DNA of 64,000 bases, taken from NCBI GenBank assembly GCA_050516505.1, contig CP191518.1, positions 248,001 to 312,000 on the forward strand. Reading direction: 5' to 3'. The translations under genes and the position numbers were made by a program. Of the stretch, positions 61,483 through 64,000 are shown piece after piece (the first letter of the stretch is position 1; the number at the start of each line of letters is the position of its first letter). The notes beneath the pieces were generated by a model, which saw nothing but the letters and a program-made list of their open reading frames with translations, did not search any database and was not told where the DNA came from. The stretch comes from Scandinavium ludwigii_A. GTDB lineage: Bacteria; Pseudomonadota; Gammaproteobacteria; Enterobacterales; Enterobacteriaceae.

Positions 61483-63564
61483 ATGGAGAGCAAACGTCTG
61501 GACAATGCCGCGCAGGCGGCGGGCATCAGCCCAAGTTACATCAATGCCCACGGCAAACCGCAGTCAATTGGTGCAGAGACCAAGCGACGTTTGCTCGACG
61601 CAATGCATCACGGTGTTGCGGCCGCGAAAGTGGCAGTGACCCCGGTTCCTAACGTGCTGGTGTTTACCCACGGTAAGAAAATGTCGCTGCCGGTGGAAGG
61701 CAGCGGCGAATTTCACTGGATGCTGACCACCGAAGAGGGCGAGCAGCATCAGGGCAAAGCGACGGCGGCGAAAGCGCTGAATCTGCCGACGCGTTTGCCG
61801 GAGGGGTATCACACCCTGACGCTCACCCAGAGTGAGCATCGCTGGCACTGCCGGGTGATTGTCGCCCCGGAGCGTTGCTATGAGCCGCAGGCGCTGAAGC
61901 AGGGCAAAAAACTGTGGGGCAGCTGCGTGCAGCTCTACACCCTGCGTTCCGAGCGCAACTGGGGGATCGGTGATTTTGGTGATTTAAAAGTCATGCTGCC
62001 GGAAATCGCCCGTCGTGGCGGGTCGTTTATCGGCCTGAACCCGATTCACGCGCTGTACCCGGCGAACCCGGAAAGCGCCAGCCCGTATAGCCCGTCTTCG
62101 CGCCGCTGGCTGAACGTCATTTATATCGACGTGAATGCGGTCGACGATTTCCGTGACAGCAAAGAGGCGCAGGCGTGGTGGACATTGCCGACCACACAAC
62201 AGACGCTGCAATCCGCGCGTGATGCTGAGTGGGTCGATTATTCCACCGTTACCGCGCTGAAAATTACCGCGCTGCGCATGGCGTGGAAACGCTTCTCCGT
62301 GCGCAGTGACGATCAGATGGCGGCGTTCCGCCAGTTTGCCCTGAACGAAGGCGAAAGTCTTTACTGGCAGGCGGCATTCGACGCGTTGCATGCGTATCAG
62401 GTCAAAGAAGATGAACTGCGCTGGGGCTGGCCTGCCTGGCCTGACGCGTATCAGGACATCGACAGTGCGGAAGTGAAGGCGTTTTGTACCCAATACGCCG
62501 ATGAAGTCGATTTCTTCCTGTGGCTGCAATGGCTGGCGTACTGCCAATTTGCCGCCTGCTGGAACGAATGCCAGGCGCATGGCATGCCGATTGGGCTGTA
62601 TCGCGACCTCGCGGTAGGCGTGGCGGAAGGCGGGTCCGAAACCTGGTGCGACCGCGAGCTTTATTGCCTGAAAGCTTCTGTGGGTGCACCGCCGGATATT
62701 CTCGGGCCGCTCGGACAAAACTGGGGCCTGCCGCCAATGGACCCGCACATCATTGCTGCCCGCGCCTACGAACCGTTTATCGATTTGCTACGCGCCAATA
62801 TGCAGAACTGCGGCGCGCTGCGCATCGATCACGTCATGTCGGTTCTGCGTCTGTGGTGGATCCCGTACGGTGAAACGGCAGATCACGGTGCGTACGTGCA
62901 TTATCCGGTAGATGATCTGCTGTCGATTCTGGCGCTGGAAAGTAAACGTCATCAATGCATGGTGATCGGTGAAGATCTTGGCACTGTGCCGGTAGAAATC
63001 GTCGGGAAACTGCGCAAAAGCGGCGTGTATTCCTACAAAGTGCTCTATTTCGAAAGCGACCACGAGAAGACGTACCGCTCGCCGAAAGCGTACCCGGAGC
63101 AGTCCATGGCGGTCGCGACGACGCACGATTTACCGACACTGCGCGGCTACTGGGAAAGTGGTGATTTAACGCTCGGCAAAACGCTGGGGTTGTATCCGGA
63201 CGAAGTGATTTTGCGCGGGCTGTATCAGGACCGCGAGCTGGCGAAGCAGGGGCTGTTAGACGCGCTGCACAAATATGGCTGTCTGCCAAAGCGCGCCGGG
63301 CATAAGGCGTCATTGATGAACATGACGACCACCCTGAATCGCGGGATGCAGCGTTACATTGCTGACAGCAACAGCGCGTTGCTGGGGCTTCAGCCGGAAG
63401 ACTGGCTGGATATGGCGGGGCCGGTGAATATTCCGGGCACCAGCTACCAGTACAAAAACTGGCGCCGCAAGCTGTCCACCACTCTTGAAGCGATGTTTGC
63501 CGACGAGACGGTGAATAAGCTGATTAAGGATTTGGATAAACGCAGGAAGGCAGCAGGGAAATAG
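61483..63564 (+). CDS. malQ: 4-alpha-glucanotransferase (amylomaltase) MalQ
   Basis: MalQ transfers glucan units between maltodextrins, releasing glucose and making longer chains for MalP. The 693-residue GH77 enzyme has the E. coli N-terminal extension (about 140 residues) and the catalytic residues Asp449 (LRIDHVMS), Glu497 (GEDLGTVP) and Asp549 (THDLPTL). It is one residue shorter than the E. coli enzyme. In K-12 gntT follows; here a palindromic repeat and the convergent nfuA follow directly. Confidence 0.97.
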   Translation: MESKRLDNAAQAAGISPSYINAHGKPQSIGAETKRRLLDAMHHGVAAAKVAVTPVPNVLVFTHGKKMSLPVEGSGEFHWMLTTEEGEQHQGKATAAKALNLPTRLPEGYHTLTLTQSEHRWHCRVIVAPERCYEPQALKQGKKLWGSCVQLYTLRSERNWGIGDFGDLKVMLPEIARRGGSFIGLNPIHALYPANPESASPYSPSSRRWLNVIYIDVNAVDDFRDSKEAQAWWTLPTTQQTLQSARDAEWVDYSTVTALKITALRMAWKRFSVRSDDQMAAFRQFALNEGESLYWQAAFDALHAYQVKEDELRWGWPAWPDAYQDIDSAEVKAFCTQYADEVDFFLWLQWLAYCQFAACWNECQAHGMPIGLYRDLAVGVAEGGSETWCDRELYCLKASVGAPPDILGPLGQNWGLPPMDPHIIAARAYEPFIDLLRANMQNCGALRIDHVMSVLRLWWIPYGETADHGAYVHYPVDDLLSILALESKRHQCMVIGEDLGTVPVEIVGKLRKSGVYSYKVLYFESDHEKTYRSPKAYPEQSMAVATTHDLPTLRGYWESGDLTLGKTLGLYPDEVILRGLYQDRELAKQGLLDALHKYGCLPKRAGHKASLMNMTTTLNRGMQRYIADSNSALLGLQPEDWLDMAGPVNIPGTSYQYKNWRRKLSTTLEAMFADETVNKLIKDLDKRRKAAGK

Positions 63565-63570
63565 GTTTTT

Positions 63571-63659
63571 ACCCTCACCCTAGCCCTCTCCCTAAGGGAG
63601 AGGGGATAGATCGGTTTTCTCCCTCGCCCCTATGGGGAGAGGGCCGGGGTGAAGGGCAC
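63571..63659. repeat. CCCTCTCCC palindromic repeat, copy 9
   Basis: ACCCTCACCCTAGCCCTCTC, CCTAAGG, GAGAGGGGATAG and then CCTCGCCCCTATGGGGAGAG, GGCCGGGGTGAAGGGCAC. The second half is nearly the same as that of copy 6 at 22843. It separates convergent malQ and nfuA. Confidence 0.85.
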
Positions 63660-63663
63660 TAAA

Positions 63664-64000
63664 TCAATAGTAAGAGTGCTCACCGCGCTGGTGTTCGGTC
63701 AAATCACGAACGCCTTTCAGCTCTGGGAATTCGTTCAGCAGCTGCTTCTCGATCCCTTCTTTCAGCGTCACATCGACCATCGAACAACCGTTACAGCCGC
63801 CGCCAAATTGCAGAATGGCGAAACCTTCATCGGTGATTTCCATCAGCGACACCCGACCACCGTGGCCGGCGAGCTGCGGGTTAACCTGCGACTGAATCAT
63901 GTACTCTACGCGCTCCATCAGCGGCGCATCGTCAGACACTTTACGCATTTTGGCGTTCGGTGCTTTCAGCGTCAGCTGGGAACCTAACTGGTCGGTCACG
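63664..64000 (-). CDS. nfuA: Fe-S biogenesis carrier NfuA, 5' part outside the window
   Basis: NfuA receives Fe-S clusters from the assembly machinery and passes them to client enzymes, mainly under stress. The visible 111 codons are the C-terminal NifU-like domain, ending HQRGEHSYY, with the cluster-binding CxxC motif in GGGCNGCSMVDV. The frame remains open at the window edge; by comparison with the E. coli protein (191 residues) about 80 N-terminal residues, the degenerate A-type carrier domain, lie beyond. It is convergent with malQ. Confidence 0.95.
   Translation of the reverse strand, partial: VTDQLGSQLTLKAPNAKMRKVSDDAPLMERVEYMIQSQVNPQLAGHGGRVSLMEITDEGFAILQFGGGCNGCSMVDVTLKEGIEKQLLNEFPELKGVRDLTEHQRGEHSYY

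Overview
The window is a chromosomal segment of a member of the Enterobacteriaceae. Nearly every gene matches, in order and in length, the E. coli K-12 stretch that runs from zntA to nfuA. The frequent CCCTCTCCC/GGGAGAGGG palindromes between genes and the accessory genes suggest the Enterobacter/Lelliottia/Leclercia group, but the genus is an inference and the species cannot be read from here.

Layout. 1-1976: end of a TRAP solute transporter operon. 1982-11094: zntA (zinc efflux, with a ZntR-type promoter), yhhN, yhhM, yhhL, rsmD, then ftsY-ftsE-ftsX and rpoH. 11208-14058: a MocR/GabR-type regulator divergent from a GABA-type aminotransferase, an insertion relative to K-12. 14263-21187: livJ, panM and livK-livHMGF (branched-chain amino acid ABC uptake). 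21399-26491: ugpBAECQ (glycerol-3-phosphate uptake) behind PHO boxes. 26503-31534: yhhA, ggt, yhhY, the sRNA gene ryhB with its Fur box, yhhX and yhhW. 31637-34633: gntR-gntK-gntU (gluconate). 34738-36645: yhgN and asd. 36883-46270: glgBXCAP (glycogen). 46601-51982: a five-gene chaperone-usher fimbrial operon, the clearest horizontally acquired block. 52024-55702: glpD and the divergent glpEGR. 55802-63564: malT and the divergent malPQ. 63664-64000: the 3' part of nfuA, cut by the window edge.

How the genes fit together. Much of the window is carbon uptake and storage under catabolite control. Gluconate, maltodextrin and glycerol-3-phosphate use sit beside glycogen synthesis and breakdown, with recognisable CRP, GntR, GlpR, MalT and PhoB sites. 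The rest is housekeeping: signal-recognition receptor, division ABC complex, heat-shock sigma factor, lysine/diaminopimelate synthesis and Fe-S carrier. Compared with K-12, the gntT and rtcRBA genes are missing from their usual places, and the TRAP, MocR/aminotransferase and fimbrial modules are present.

No wholly unknown system is evident. The observations most worth a second look are a composite repeat (a terminator hairpin joined to a CCCTCTCCC palindrome) found at several gene ends, the fimbrial island with its divergent two-domain adhesin, and changes at the allosteric site of GlgC.
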